Positions 49,801 to 56,895 are shown, counted from the first letter of the stretch. The stretch is 64,000 nucleotides of DNA from Synaphobranchus kaupii (GCA_029718625.1 CM056376.1:93787945-93851944); one strand, 5' to 3'. Numbers and translations: made by a program. The notes: generated from the sequence alone by a model not told the origin.

Positions 49801-52800
49801 AACCGTGGCCCTAACCAACCCTAGTGCTAACCCTAACCCTAGCGCTAAAAGGCAGCAGCACATATACTAAAACTGGAATGATATAGAGAAAATTAGCATG
49901 ACCGCTGCTGCACAAGGCACAAGGCCCAATATTCTACAAGAAAGAAACAACAATAAAGAACAATATAAACACCATATATCTCATTAAGTCTAACAGTGAA
50001 CACTAACAACTATATGTAATAAAGTGCAAAAACTGTGGCATAACATATTTTTAGACTACACTACCCAGACTAGATTAGCACAACACATATCGTATTAATA
50101 TAATAAGCCACAAAGACACCCACACACATCTGGTCACTCACTTCCTAAACCATGGATTGGAAGCACTGGAAATATGGGGTCTTCAAACAAACACAAGTTG
50201 GACACTGGAGAAAATGGAAAAGCAGTGGATTATAAAACTGAGCACCAGATTCCTGGAAGGGTAAATTCACACACATAATGGCTATGACACACTAGGGACC
50301 AATGTCTTCCACTTAAGGCTCCAGTATACTGAATGGCCAGTGCAGGCTTTACTTTCCAAAGCGGCCCACAAACTGGTGGCAACTTGAGAAAGAAAGATTT
50401 TTCCCTAACCTAACCCTACCACTAACCCTAACCCTAACCATGGCGTTAGTGAACTTTTGAATATTTTTTAAATATAGAGCACCGTCATAACGTTTTTTGG
50501 GCCAGTACTTTAGGATTAGAGTCTTAATGTAAATGTAAATACATTTACTAAATTTCATTACGGTCAAGCCATTAGGGATTTAACAGCATTGTGGTATGCA
50601 ACTCCCACATGCAGGGTCATTGCATAATATTTGTACTTAGATTTGTCCATAGATGCAGCATATCAAATTTTATGTGAATGGGTCATTTTTTATAGGAGAA
50701 GAGGCATTTTAAGTGTTTTCCAGGAAGTCCCAGTATAATGAAAGTTATGGGTCCATGAACCAAATTTATGGAGAGGGACCTATGTTGCAAATTTTGTATC
50801 TGTGTGGGGGCTAGGTTCATGAAAAATACAGATCATTGCAAGATACTTCTAAGGCTACCTTTGAAAGTGTCATAGGTTTTAACCAGCCGTGAAGTTCACC
50901 TTGGAGGTCCTGTGGACAGCTTGGATCACATACCTTTATAAGGTATGAATAGTTCATCTTTGGTCCACTGTTTTTTATAGTTCTTCTACCACAAGATCAT
51001 AAAATGAAAAATGACAAATGGAGTTATCTGTGTTCTCTGAATGAGCGATAAATGTTTCAAATGCCAGTCATTGGAAGATGCATTAAATAATAAATTGGGG
51101 TTTCTAATAGTGGTACCTGCCAGCTCATTAAAGCAAACTAACAGTGTTAGTTTTGTTGCTGCACAGATGTCCTTGAGTGGAATATTGCCTTGTTATACTG
51201 TATTTCTGTTCTATAGAAGTGCACGACTATCTGGTGCATAAACTAAAGATAATGTAACACCTTGGTGGTTAATTTACATAACCACACTATAATTAGATCC
51301 ATTAAAATATCTCTTTGGAACCCTTATGACAGAGCTGTTAATAACAACAAGAGAAAATATAGCTACGCGATACAATTCCCACGGTCAAAGCACATGTTAT
51401 GCGGTCCATGTGTTCTCGCTGATGGGATGTTCCACTGCATCCACGGTGAGACGAACATGATGCAGCAGTGATTTTAAAAAATAAATAAAGTTATATTTTA
51501 GGGATTTTCAGCTTTACTGGACAGCACGGTGTAGAGAGACAGGAAGAATGGGAACGAGAGAGAGGGATTCGAACAGCCAACGCCGCAGCTCACACACCCC
51601 ATGACACCCCTATGCTGCAGTGATTTTAATACATTTTTAAAAAATTGTTTCAGATTTTTTCCCATTTTCTCCCAATTTGGTAGCCAATTGTACCCCATGT
51701 TATTCAATTCCCTGTGTAATAAACAGACCGCTTGAGAAGACCGCTTGATATTTTACCGCTTGATATTTTAGGGATTTTCAGCTTTACTGGACAGCACGGT
51801 GTAGAGAGACAGGAAGAATGGGAACGAGAGAGAGGGATTCGAACAGCCAACGCCGCAGCTCACACACCCCATAATACATTTTTAAAAAATTGTTTCAGAT
51901 TTTTTCCCATTTTCTCCCAATTTGGTAGCCAATTGTACCCCATGTTATTCAATTCCCTGTGTAATAAACAGACCGCTTGAGAAGACCACTTGAGACCCGT
52001 CAGCCGGTAGTGGGGAGGAGGTCGCCACGTCCTCTTCAGGGCGCGACTCCTCGAGCTCCTCACCGCGATTCCAACTCGCCCAGGGCCGCTTGTGCGTGAC
52101 AACTCTCGCCGAGTCCCTCCCCCCACCCCGGGAGCGGCTGCCAGTTGCCACTCCCTCAAGGCACCGGCCATACTCCGATCTGGCAGGACCAGGGGCGCGA
52201 ACCCCTGATCCTCGGTGTGCAACTGCACGGACTGAAAGCCGGCGCTTTTATCACTGTGCCAACGCAGCGGCCCTGATTTTAATTAATACATTCTTTTTTT
52301 ATTTATTTGGAGTTCTAGAGCACCACCATATGTTTGATTGGACCATCACTGTACGTTTAAAGCTTTAATGAGAGCTTGAATATATCTACCAAATTTCAGC
52401 AGTACAGGTCAAATCATTCGGGTTTCATGAGCATTTTGTTAATCGCCAAGCCTGCACTACAAACAGAGGCGTCCCTGTTAACATCTTGCCCTGAAGAGTC
52501 TCCAGTAAGGGACTTGTCCCTGCTCTGGAGTGTTGCGTGGAAACACACTGACACACACTGGCTGGTCACCGCAGGGCAGTCAGAGTGTCAGAGAGAAAGG
52601 GCAACGAAGAATGAAAGCGAAACAGAGAGTGGAACACAGGGGGAGAAGGAGGATTTACTGTGGACATGTGCTAATTGCAGCCCGGGGCTTTTGGACCAAG
52701 CAGCAAATTACTAATGGATGTTTACACAGCTTGCGTTTGGCCTGTCTGAATTAATCACAGATGTAGCATCAGTGTGGCCTTCCTGTTAGTGCTGAGAGAA

Positions 52801-53768
52801 GGGTAAAAAAACCAGAGCGCGTCAGACAGGGTCTGCTATTGGACAATAAGTCAAGATGCTACTGGACAGAGAGAGGCATACGAGGTCTGCCATTGGACAG
52901 AGAGAGTCAAGCAATATCTGTTATTGGGTAGAGAAACAAGCAGGGTCTGCTGTTGGACAGAGAATCAGGATGATTCTGCTATTGGACAGAAAGAAAATGG
53001 CAGGGTCGGCTATTGGTCTCAGCGAGCAGACACTTAATGCCTCACATTGATTGCAGAGCCCATGTATTTATACCATACCTTACGCTCTGACACAATATAA
53101 CACGTTTTGATGTTAGATATTTTAAACTTTCCAAATTAATATTTCTCTCTGTGTGAAAGTATTATTTATACTGTGTAAAGCTGGGATTGACTGCAAGGAT
53201 GTAATGTATTTATTTAAACTTGAGATATTCAGGATAAGCTCAGTAGGTGAGTTAGTCCCTCCCATCTGCCTTAATCTCCTCTCTGCCCCTCCTTCTCCCC
53301 AAACTCTCCTTCACCCTCCCCTGATGGCACATTTCACATATTGTACTTTGCTGACCTTGAAATCTCTGGTCATGCAGAAGGCATGGATGGACATTATGTT
53401 ATTTCAACAAGAACTTTCCATTATTGAAGCATTAATTAAATTAATGGTTTGCTGAATTAACTGTTTTTGTTATGCTAGAGAAGGGTGTAAGGGATGGAGA
53501 GAGGTCAAAGAGTATGGGTGATGCTCAGCCAATATGGTGTCATATCACCTCCTCTATTCACTATTCTCTCAGTCATTGGCCCATAGTTGCCCTCTGCTGG
53601 ATATTACTAGTATTGCCACTGTAAGTCTTTCTATCCCTATCTTGTATGCCCTCTGCTGTTAAACCTGTGTTGTATGACAATAGTTACTCACCTCATTACT
53701 CAGTCACAACTATTATTATTACCCCCCCCTCTCTCTCTATCTCTCTCTCAGATAGTGGAAATGCCTAA
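10720..53768 (+). CDS. lhfpl3: LHFPL tetraspan subfamily member 3
   Basis: This is a complete gene with coding segments 10720-11146, 49111-49347 and 53752-53768; phases agree at both junctions and the product is 226 aa. LHFPL proteins are four-helix membrane proteins related to claudins; the close paralogue LHFPL4 is an auxiliary subunit that partners GABA-A receptors and neuroligin. Helices fall at about residues 30-50, 102-125, 137-155 and 183-204. The first extracellular loop has the [20 protein letters not shown] signature, and the second has [15 protein letters not shown]. These match LHFPL3 better than LHFPL4. The N-terminal extension before MLPASEAAK parallels the longer mammalian LHFPL3 start. 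The C-terminus, encoded by a micro-exon, ends DSKDSGNA. Neighbours orc5 and kmt2e match human synteny. Confidence 0.95.
11147..12488 (+). other. Start of lhfpl3 intron 1, no gene seen
   Basis: AT-rich intron sequence with a short (AATG)n run near 11303-11327. I see no coding exon, transposon end or RNA gene. Confidence 0.7.
12489..13058 (-). mobile_element. Internally deleted Tc1-type element
   Basis: The termini CAGACGGGTGACAAATTAAA (left) and the reverse complement at about 13035-13058 are nearly perfect. TA precedes the left end; the right flank is CA then TA, so the duplication is eroded. At 570 bp it is a third of full length: the N-terminal DNA-binding half of the transposase has been lost. 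Confidence 0.9.
12622..13023 (-). pseudogene. Tc1 transposase C-terminal fragment
   Basis: An open frame of 133 codons with [33 protein letters not shown] (second Asp) and [18 protein letters not shown] (Glu of the DDE triad). The first catalytic Asp and the helix-turn-helix part are absent, so the remnant cannot be active. Confidence 0.9.
14080..14100. repeat. poly-G run (21 G)
   Basis: An uninterrupted run of 21 G preceded by GGAGGGGA. It may form a G-quadruplex and is prone to length error. Confidence 0.9.
17160..17420. repeat. Purine-rich (GAGG-type) tract
   Basis: About 260 bp composed very largely of A and G on the plus strand (GGAGG, GAGAGA, AAAGG words). Open frames here on either strand reflect low complexity, not genes. 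Confidence 0.75.
21693..21712. repeat. poly-G run (20 G)
   Basis: A homopolymer of 20 G on the plus strand in lhfpl3 intron 1. Confidence 0.9.
22171..22202. repeat. (CA)16 microsatellite
   Basis: A perfect CA dinucleotide array; it is followed about 300 bp later by a GT-rich tract (22485-22575). Confidence 0.9.
22865..23450. repeat. Degenerate GAATTG-type tandem repeat
   Basis: The words GAATTG, AATTGG and their complements recur dozens of times over about 580 bp, clustered at 22868-23000 and 23220-23450 (for example GGATTGAATTGGAATTGAAT near 22975). No coding potential. It may be an eroded satellite or a TE-internal simple repeat. Confidence 0.6.
23665..23945 (+). mobile_element. Possible SINE-like repeat
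   Basis: The block runs from a GC-rich head through CACATGCTTCGGAGGAG to a tail CATCCCATACTGGGGATAAA followed by a poly-A/G stretch. The tail resembles the CCAAATTGGGAGAAAA tails of the repeats at 43515 and 51640. I cannot identify a clear promoter box, so the assignment is tentative. Confidence 0.4.
24018..25657 (-). mobile_element. Nearly complete Tc1-type transposon (1640 bp)
   Basis: The termini CAGTCAAGCCG are flanked by TA (24016-24017, 25658-25659). The inverted repeats are about 150 bp and roughly 90% identical, followed by weaker similarity, as in IR/DR-type fish Tc1 elements. The length is that of an autonomous element. It lies antisense within lhfpl3 intron 1 and contains one long transposase frame with a single stop. 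Confidence 0.95.
24237..25256 (-). pseudogene. Tc1 transposase with one in-frame stop (340 codons)
   Basis: It starts ATG at 25256 ([20 protein letters not shown]) with a paired-like helix-turn-helix, then a GRPxKLS AT-hook-like linker near residue 58. The catalytic motifs are ILWSDETK (first Asp), [10 protein letters not shown] (second Asp) and [11 protein letters not shown] (Glu). The spacing from the second Asp (first D of HDND) to Glu is 34 residues, i.e. DD34E. The only break I see is TAA at 24788-24786, just after SDETKI, where family members usually carry a Glu codon; the frame is otherwise open to the stop after GAATKY. The length is typical of the family. Confidence 0.93.
25658..27819 (+). 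other. lhfpl3 intron 1, no gene seen
   Basis: Intron sequence without a supported exon. A GC-richer block at about 26570-26880 has opposed words such as GCGGACAC...GTGTCCGC (26650-26690), suggesting a decayed hAT-type MITE, but I cannot set its ends. 27100-27235 is transposon-poor and complex. Confidence 0.5.
27820..28250 (-). mobile_element. Truncated Tc1-type element
   Basis: The left end CAGTACTGTGCAAAAGTCTT is preceded by TA at 27818-27819. On the minus strand a C-terminal transposase fragment (27984-28241) reads [20 protein letters not shown], with the Glu of the DDE triad, followed by a decayed C-terminus. The right inverted repeat is missing, so the element is truncated at about 28250. 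Confidence 0.85.
28684..28870. mobile_element. Possible hAT-type MITE
   Basis: CTGGGCCGTGTCCGAAT at 28683 opposes GGACACAGCCCTGGGCCC at about 28850-28867 as an imperfect inverted repeat. This is the GGGC-TGTGTCC terminus common in fish non-autonomous hAT repeats. The inside is AT-rich with TATACT words and no coding sequence. The target duplication is unclear. Confidence 0.5.
30030..30043 (+). promoter_or_regulatory. RFX X-box motif
   Basis: GTCTCCATGGCAAC fits the 14-bp RFX consensus GTHNYYATRRNAAC at every position. It sits in a GC-rich block (29980-30230) deep in lhfpl3 intron 1. Function is inferred from the motif only. Confidence 0.45.
30345..30480 (+). mobile_element. tRNA-derived SINE fragment
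   Basis: GTAGTGTTGCATAATGGTTA (A-box region) followed by GGTTTGGAACCTGG (degenerate B-box) resembles the head of the SINE at 56900. The bulk downstream to about 30790 (ending near ACTACTTAATGTCTGTGCAG) looks like an older dispersed repeat of unknown class. Confidence 0.5.
32840..33032 (+). mobile_element. Degenerate tRNA-derived SINE
   Basis: AGTGAGTGAGTTAATCGCCC, then GGTTACAGGATCAATTCCC as a decayed B-box, then a body and a tail GTGTCTGTCAAGCAAATAAA that resembles the TAAAGGCGTCTGCCAAATAA tails of fish SINEs. It is clearly old. Confidence 0.6.
34690..34905 (+). promoter_or_regulatory. GC-rich island with TATA, CCAAT and GC boxes (possible internal promoter)
   Basis: ATATAAATATGCATGTTG at 34695 is followed by GC-rich DNA holding CCCGCCCCCGCC (34775) and CCGCCCGCCCC (34817), an inverted CCAAT box (GATTGGCAG, 34799) and a direct one (GCCAATGAAA, 34839). 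CRE-like GACGTCAG lies at 34911. This cluster contrasts sharply with the surrounding AT-rich intron. No downstream coding exon joined to it is evident. Confidence 0.4.
35391..35560. repeat. (CA)n compound microsatellite
   Basis: About 170 bp of CA with CG/TA interruptions (ACACGCACAC, CATACACAGG words repeated). Open frames rich in His/Thr or Cys/Val arise purely from this. Confidence 0.9.
36588..36800. repeat. Fold-back (hairpin) element
   Basis: The left arm (36588-36681) and right arm (36712-36800) are imperfect reverse complements about 90 bp long: AGTTTCCATGGGCATTATAG pairs with the complement of 36776-36797, and ATTTTAATTATACTCCACAT with 36712-36740. The loop is about 30 bp. It is probably a decayed MITE. 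Confidence 0.75.
36806..36863. repeat. (TA)n microsatellite
   Basis: A TA dinucleotide tract with GTA/CGTA interruptions between the fold-back element and the next Tc1 element; it is a likely TA target context for the latter. Confidence 0.85.
36864..37777 (+). mobile_element. Deleted Tc1-type element with long inverted repeats
   Basis: Inverted repeats of about 235-245 bp (36864-37099 and 37531-37777) share AAAAAATTAGAATATCATGG near each end. TA flanks the left end; the right flank reads TT. Between them only the N-terminal transposase part survives, so this 914-bp element is non-autonomous. Confidence 0.88.
37177..37530 (+). pseudogene. Tc1 transposase N-terminal (helix-turn-helix) fragment
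   Basis: The fragment starts [20 protein letters not shown], with a first helix-turn-helix ([18 protein letters not shown]) and a second DNA-binding segment ending [19 protein letters not shown]. The frame then runs into the right inverted repeat and stops at 37588. The whole catalytic DDE domain is missing. Confidence 0.88.
37901..39464. repeat. 522-bp tandem triplication
   Basis: Three consecutive copies begin TGCTTCGGTTATGTAACCAG at 37901, 38423 and 38945. The offsets are exactly 522 bp and identity is over 99%. Seen differences: one extra G after GCGGG in copy 2, one T fewer before CCCCC in copy 2, one T fewer in GTGTTTT and CAGGCAGATC for CAGGCCGATC in copy 3. Each unit has a GC-rich half with a short internal duplication (CGCATTTGAGCCTCGCTCCG) and a CT-rich half. 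The open frames of about 70-170 codons it contains show no domain. Confidence 0.95.
40463..40615. repeat. (GT)n compound microsatellite
   Basis: About 150 bp of TG repeats broken by four TTTCTATG or TTTG interruptions, with a short CGCGCG patch near 40557. It may adopt Z-DNA. Confidence 0.92.
41049..41160. repeat. 56-bp tandem dimer
   Basis: CTGCATTGCTACAGCCGCGT at 41049 and CTCCATTGCTACAGCCGTGT at 41105 start two adjacent copies, each ending GGTTACATTATTAAA. Identity is about 87%. Confidence 0.85.
42210..43048. mobile_element. Non-autonomous TA-flanked element (839 bp)
   Basis: Perfect termini CACTGCCCGGCCAAAAAAAA and the reverse complement at 43023-43048 are flanked by TA on both sides (42208-42209, 43049-43050). 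It is mariner-like by target site and terminus. The interior has a (GATA)n patch near 42529 and no transposase motif. A phrase near 42420-42440 (TAATTATCAGTGTCATAACATAAC) recurs at 42802, a partial internal duplication. Confidence 0.85.
43515..43795 (+). mobile_element. tRNA-headed SINE with GGGAGAAAA tail
   Basis: The head GGAGCGGTGCGTAGCGGTAA carries A-box-like sequence, followed by a GC-rich body containing GACGTGGCGACCTCCTTCC and a tail GGCTACCAAAGTGGGAGAAA. The body and tail match, in opposite orientation, the repeat at 51890-52272 (GGTCGCCACGTCCTC, TTCTCCCAATTTGGTAGCC). It is therefore a shared SINE family. Confidence 0.65.
44429..44570. repeat. (GA)n microsatellites flanking a duplicated segment
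   Basis: GA arrays at 44429-44464 and 44549-44570 bracket an 85-bp segment (44465-44548). A near-identical copy of this segment lies at 45140-45219. Confidence 0.9.
45140..45219. repeat. Second copy of the 44465-44548 segment
   Basis: TCAATAATCTGCACAAGGAC through CATTTTCCTACCATTG to AAATAAATCTGTGA repeats 44465-44548 with one substitution (ACACGG against ACACAG) and a short indel. The spacing is about 675 bp in direct orientation. Confidence 0.92.
45735..46215. repeat. Long polypurine GATGAGGAGGAGAGA-type array
   Basis: About 480 bp in which the plus strand is almost only A and G, built from variable GATGAGGAGGAGAGAGAGGG units with scattered T (in GAT) and a few C. It is a candidate for triplex (H-DNA) structure and for assembly instability. 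Confidence 0.92.
46665..46852. repeat. CT-rich tract followed by (CA)16
   Basis: About 140 bp of TCTCCC/TCTCTC pyrimidine sequence, then a CA array at 46817-46851. Confidence 0.9.
47335..47395 (+). mobile_element. Retroposon 3'-tail fragment
   Basis: TTTATCTCAATGGACCCTTG followed by GGTAAAATAAAGGTTAGATAAATAAG resembles the frequent fish retroposon tail TCTCAATGGGAC...GGTAAAATAAAGGTTAAATAAA. Only the tail is present. Confidence 0.55.
48192..48830 (+). mobile_element. Sleeping Beauty-type Tc1 left repeat with foreign interior
   Basis: The left repeat starts CAGTTGAAGTCGGAAGTTTA right after TA (48190-48191). The inner direct repeat GTGGGTCAGAAGTTTACATA is at 48393, so this is the IR/DR structure known from Sleeping Beauty-type elements. 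Positions 48415-48450 (ending TTTAATATTTG) reappear inverted at 48793-48829, where the right repeat breaks off. The interior (48462-48811) is not transposase but a second copy of the repeat at 5693-6040. There is no coding capacity. Confidence 0.88.
49111..49347 (+). CDS. lhfpl3: lhfpl3 coding exon 2
   Basis: A 237-nt exon. The acceptor TTCCCCTCAG follows a long pyrimidine tract; the donor is AGCAAGG followed by GTAAAA. It completes Gly143 and encodes helix 3 ([14 protein letters not shown]), the second loop with two cysteines, and helix 4 ([20 protein letters not shown]), ending EELLGDSK. If the donor were read through, the frame would add about eleven unrelated residues and stop at 49382. 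Confidence 0.95.
49738..49850. repeat. Interstitial telomere-like CCCTAA block
   Basis: Degenerate repeats of AACCCTA/ACTAACC type, including CTAACCCTAACCCTA near 49827. A second smaller block lies at 50403-50446. Confidence 0.85.
50403..50446. repeat. Second telomere-like CCCTAA block
   Basis: CCCTAACCTAACCCTACCAC then ACCCTAACCCTAACC, with the same variant ACCACTAA unit as the block at 49738. This suggests a common origin. Confidence 0.85.
51493..51986. repeat. Partial tandem duplication, 270-bp offset
   Basis: TTTTAGGGATTTTCAGCTTT at 51497 recurs at 51767 with the next 100 bp identical. Copy 2 then lacks about 26 bp (after CACACACCCC) and again matches through CCCTGTGTAATAAACAGACC. It is a recent duplication inside a SINE-type repeat; the reverse strand carries GTTCGAATCCC (51567-51577, 51837-51847), a tRNA-type B-box. 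Confidence 0.9.
51890..52272 (-). mobile_element. tRNA-headed SINE, minus strand
   Basis: Read on the minus strand, the head GGCCGCTGCGTTGGCACAGT has an A-box-like TGGCACAGTGA, and GGTTCGCGCCCCTGG is a good B-box. A GC-rich body follows, with GAGGACGTGGCGACCTCC, and a tail GGCTACCAAATTGGGAGAAA. It is the same family as 43515-43795. Confidence 0.75.
52832..53020. repeat. 30-bp minisatellite with repeated ATTGG (inverted CCAAT)
   Basis: About seven degenerate units of 27-31 bp with consensus GTCTGCTATTGGACAGAGAG. Exact ATTGG occurs at 52838, 52892, 52923, 52981 and 53012; two further units have ACTGG or GTTGG. ATTGG is the inverted CCAAT box bound by NF-Y. Confidence 0.8.
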
Positions 53769-53779
53769 TGTACAGACTG
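53752..53779 (+). CDS. lhfpl3: lhfpl3 micro-exon 3 (stop codon 53766-53768)
   Basis: A 28-nt exon between CTCTCTCTCAG and GTAAGT. With the exon 2 overhang it reads Asp-Ser-Gly-Asn-Ala-stop, giving the C-terminus DSKDSGNA. The best donor-like site follows only 11 nt after the stop, so a further 3'UTR exon would not trigger decay. Alternatively the exon simply continues to the poly(A) signals downstream. Human LHFPL3 ends with a different tail in its main isoform, so this may be one of two alternative C-termini. Confidence 0.75.
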
Positions 53780-53933
53780 GTAAGTACACAATACCCATAA
53801 CTGTCAAACAGACCACAGTACATTTTCCTAAACCATGTTAGGATCAAGATCAAGCTGTCCCTTTTGAGTTACTGGTCAGAATGCTGTCTTGAGTATTTGA
53901 CCCTTTGCGGTCAACTAAGACTCTCCGGTTGCC

Positions 53934-54058
53934 AATAAAAAGGGACTTTGTTTTATAGTCAGTGAACGGGAGCAAGAAGAACACAAGAACTACTTTGATT
54001 AAAAACAAATAACACAAATATTTAATGATGAATGTAACTGTAGGTATCACCAAATAAA
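53934..54058 (+). terminator. Candidate lhfpl3 poly(A) signals
   Basis: AATAAA occurs at 53934-53939 and 54053-54058. If exon 3 is not spliced further, the 3'UTR would be about 190-310 bp. Confidence 0.4.
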
Positions 54059-54462
54059 GCCTACCTAGTAATAACACTCTTGTTTTTATATTTTCTGTTC
54101 CACAGGTTTCGTTGCTGCTCATTGTAACTTCATGTTCCAGCTTATAACCCACCACCCTGAGGGTGAGGGGCAAGGCTGAGGCTGTGGGAGGAGTCAGGTG
54201 ATAGAAGCCGGGAGCCGCCTCGCAGCACCCCCAACCCCCCCCCCCCCCCAATCTCCAATTGTAAAGCCCCCACCTTCCTTGCCACCACTCATTGCTGGCC
54301 CCGCGGGCCCCATTCTCTTCAAAAGACATTTTGCTGAACGTGGACTAGTGTCAGCAAGATCACTGACTCATGATTGACTGAAATATGACATTACAAACAA
54401 ATCAATTTAGATACCTAGAGACGTGACTCGCTGTATCTAAATTGGCACAATATGACATAGCT

Positions 54463-54500
<38 letters not shown>

Positions 54501-56895
54501 TCCGCATATAACAACACCAACACCAGGGAGATGGTGTCACACACTTGCGCACACGTTGTCTTATCTATACAGTCACACACAACGGACTGAGACCTGCTTA
54601 ACTTCAGCCTATGTATAATAACAAAACATACTATTACATTCAGAACCGATAAGCATATTAATACAACGTTTCTTGGGTCAGAGTCATGTTTTAGTTGGTA
54701 AACAGAAAATGTCCTCTTGTAAAGTGGGTGTCAGTTCATCTTTTTTTGTCTTTTGACTCTGTCCCACTGTTTGAGACTTGGTCCTGTCCACTTGGCCAGA
54801 ATCGGGGCATTTGACCCCTCTGCTGCACCCCGCCTTTGCTATTCAGAGCAGAACCTTCCGAATTGGGTAAGACTGGTTCCGTTCCACACTGGACTTGAAG
54901 CGAGAGCCGGGATTTCGACTTGAGGCCTGTGCAGCCGGGAAGGCCTGCACAGATGGACACCAGCATGGACTGTCATACATAAGCTGCCTCTCAAAATAAC
55001 TGTCTGTGTGTTTAGTTGGGGTATGATAGGGGGGGTTGCCCCTCATAGAATATTGTGATCATACTGGCCCCTCCCCAGCCACAGTGGTGCTGGGATAACT
55101 TGCAAAGACTGATGGGATTTGAAGTATGGTGGTGAACAGGTGCGAATCCCCAGTGCATCCCACAGGAGGAATCCTGATGTAGATACGTACTCAATGTAAA
55201 TTTAGCTGATTTTTCAGCAGCCATACACAGGAACCACTATACAGTATTTTACTTGTTTTAAATCTATTCCTTAAACTATGTTGCGCACATTTTCATAGTC
55301 ACGTTTACTGTCTTAATGAATTATTTCCATATTGCATTGTATTATAAAGATACAGCAGATCAGTATATATACATGTGCCATGCTGTATATAACAGTCAGT
55401 ATTATAGCACTTAAGGTATATTTAATGGGTTCCTCTGTATGATAAGGGTTGGATACAGAAACCAGGGATATATCTATCCGTATATAGTAGTACAGCTTTG
55501 TTCTAATATCGGTCCACTGCAAATATTCTGCCAGATTTTGTGCTACGGACAATGTGGGCAAGCAAGAATTTCCACCTCCTCCTCACTATAACTGGTGTTT
55601 GGACTCAAAAAGGGCCACTTATATTGTACCTGTTTCTCCCTGTGTTGTCTTTCCTCCCAATAGGTATTCTGCATTTCTTGAAAAAAAAAAATAGAGACAC
55701 AAATGGTCAATACCTGGATGAGGTTAACCATATGAAAACTAAAATTACCTTTGGACAACAGTGGTTCATTTTGAGTTTCATTTAGAATTTCATGAATGGT
55801 GTCAGTGATGGACCTTAAGCATATTTTTGCACAGTACTCATAGGCTTGAAAAATGTATGTTTTAGTGTCACTGACTGAAAGTGTCATTCAAAGAGTGAGT
55901 ATGAGTATTGGATGTTCCGCCAAGGAGACGTTTGTTTTGTGTTTGTGTGTCTGTGTCTGTCTCTGTCTGTCTTAGGGGTTGTGGGAAGGAGGATTGTGAC
56001 AAGGATTTCCTCCATCTGAAACAAACCAAACATTTTCATGATCGGAAAAGAGGCTGCATATTAGTTAAATAGAAAAGTGAGTCAGGACCCATTCCACTGA
56101 CACTGAGCGATATTCCACTGACAAAGGTAGCACCCCACACTCTGCCACACCGCTTACACAACCACTCCCCCCTTTGGATTCTGTGCCAGGATAGACTGGA
56201 GACTGCATAAGCCTGGGCCTGCCAGAGGACTGGTCAACAAATGAAACAGGAACTGGGAACAACACATCAAGCTGTGGTTGGTTGAGTGTCAGGTGACCAG
56301 ACATCCCCATAAAATCAGGACAGTCTGAATTCACAAGCATGTGTCCCTCATCCTGACACATACAATCGGGATGCTGTTTTTGCCGATAATTAGGCTGGCA
56401 GTAAGTTTTGGTGGCTGAAATTTTTCAAAAATCTTGTGCAATTAGGCCATGCTAGGAGGGAGACTGATTTTGTCATAGGTTATCAATCACACACTAAATG
56501 GTACAGCTCTCTTGGGGCCAGTATTCGCTCAATCAGTGTGTGTTTGGGCAGGGACAACATGGCGTTTTTTAGACTAATGTAATGCCACCACAGATATTAC
56601 GCTAGATTAGCTATACAAATATATGTGATGCCACACACTAAATAAACTACATGCGTTGCTTAGTGACGGTGCAAACTATTCAGTTTGAAGACAGAAGCAG
56701 CGTGAGAGCTGACTACAATAAAGGTTTGAGTGAACAAAATGTCTTCCTTTAGCCCCCACCTCTGATCCCCCAGCAGGAGGCAGTGTAGGCCAGCAGAGTG
56801 GTCCACATTGAGACTGCCAACTCTGCAGCCCTCAATGTGGGCAGTGTGAGGGCTGTTATGGGCACAAGCCATTATCTAACATCCAAATGATGAAG
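54059..56895. other. Intergenic DNA between lhfpl3 and kmt2e, no gene seen
   Basis: Apart from the poly-C run and a CA microsatellite at 54473-54499, I see no exon, transposon end or RNA gene. A downstream alternative lhfpl3 last exon could hide here but shows no recognisable tail. Confidence 0.5.
54234..54249. repeat. poly-C run
   Basis: About 16 C on the plus strand, in a GC-rich block (54160-54310) between lhfpl3 and kmt2e. Confidence 0.85.

Larger units (their letters stand above)
49348..53751 (+). other. lhfpl3 intron 2
   Basis: A 4.4-kb intron. It contains telomere-like CCCTAA blocks, a partial tandem duplication, a SINE and an ATTGG-bearing minisatellite, listed separately. The acceptor region 53721-53751 is a strong pyrimidine tract ending CTCTCAG. 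No other exon is supported. Confidence 0.75.

Noticed and set aside
52180..52272. tRNA gene on the minus strand
   Set aside because: It has A- and B-box-like words but no cloverleaf I can complete; the attached body and tail, and the second copy at 43.5 kb, make it a SINE head.
51493..52272. CRISPR-like or phage-like repeat arrays
   Set aside because: Repeats here are a two-copy duplication in a SINE; nothing in the window has regular repeat-spacer structure, and the DNA is eukaryotic.
54106..54180. Alternative lhfpl3 last exon after TGTTCCACAG
   Set aside because: The acceptor is plausible, but the continuing frame (FVAAHCNFMFQL...) resembles no LHFPL3 tail; kept only as a possible 3'UTR exon.
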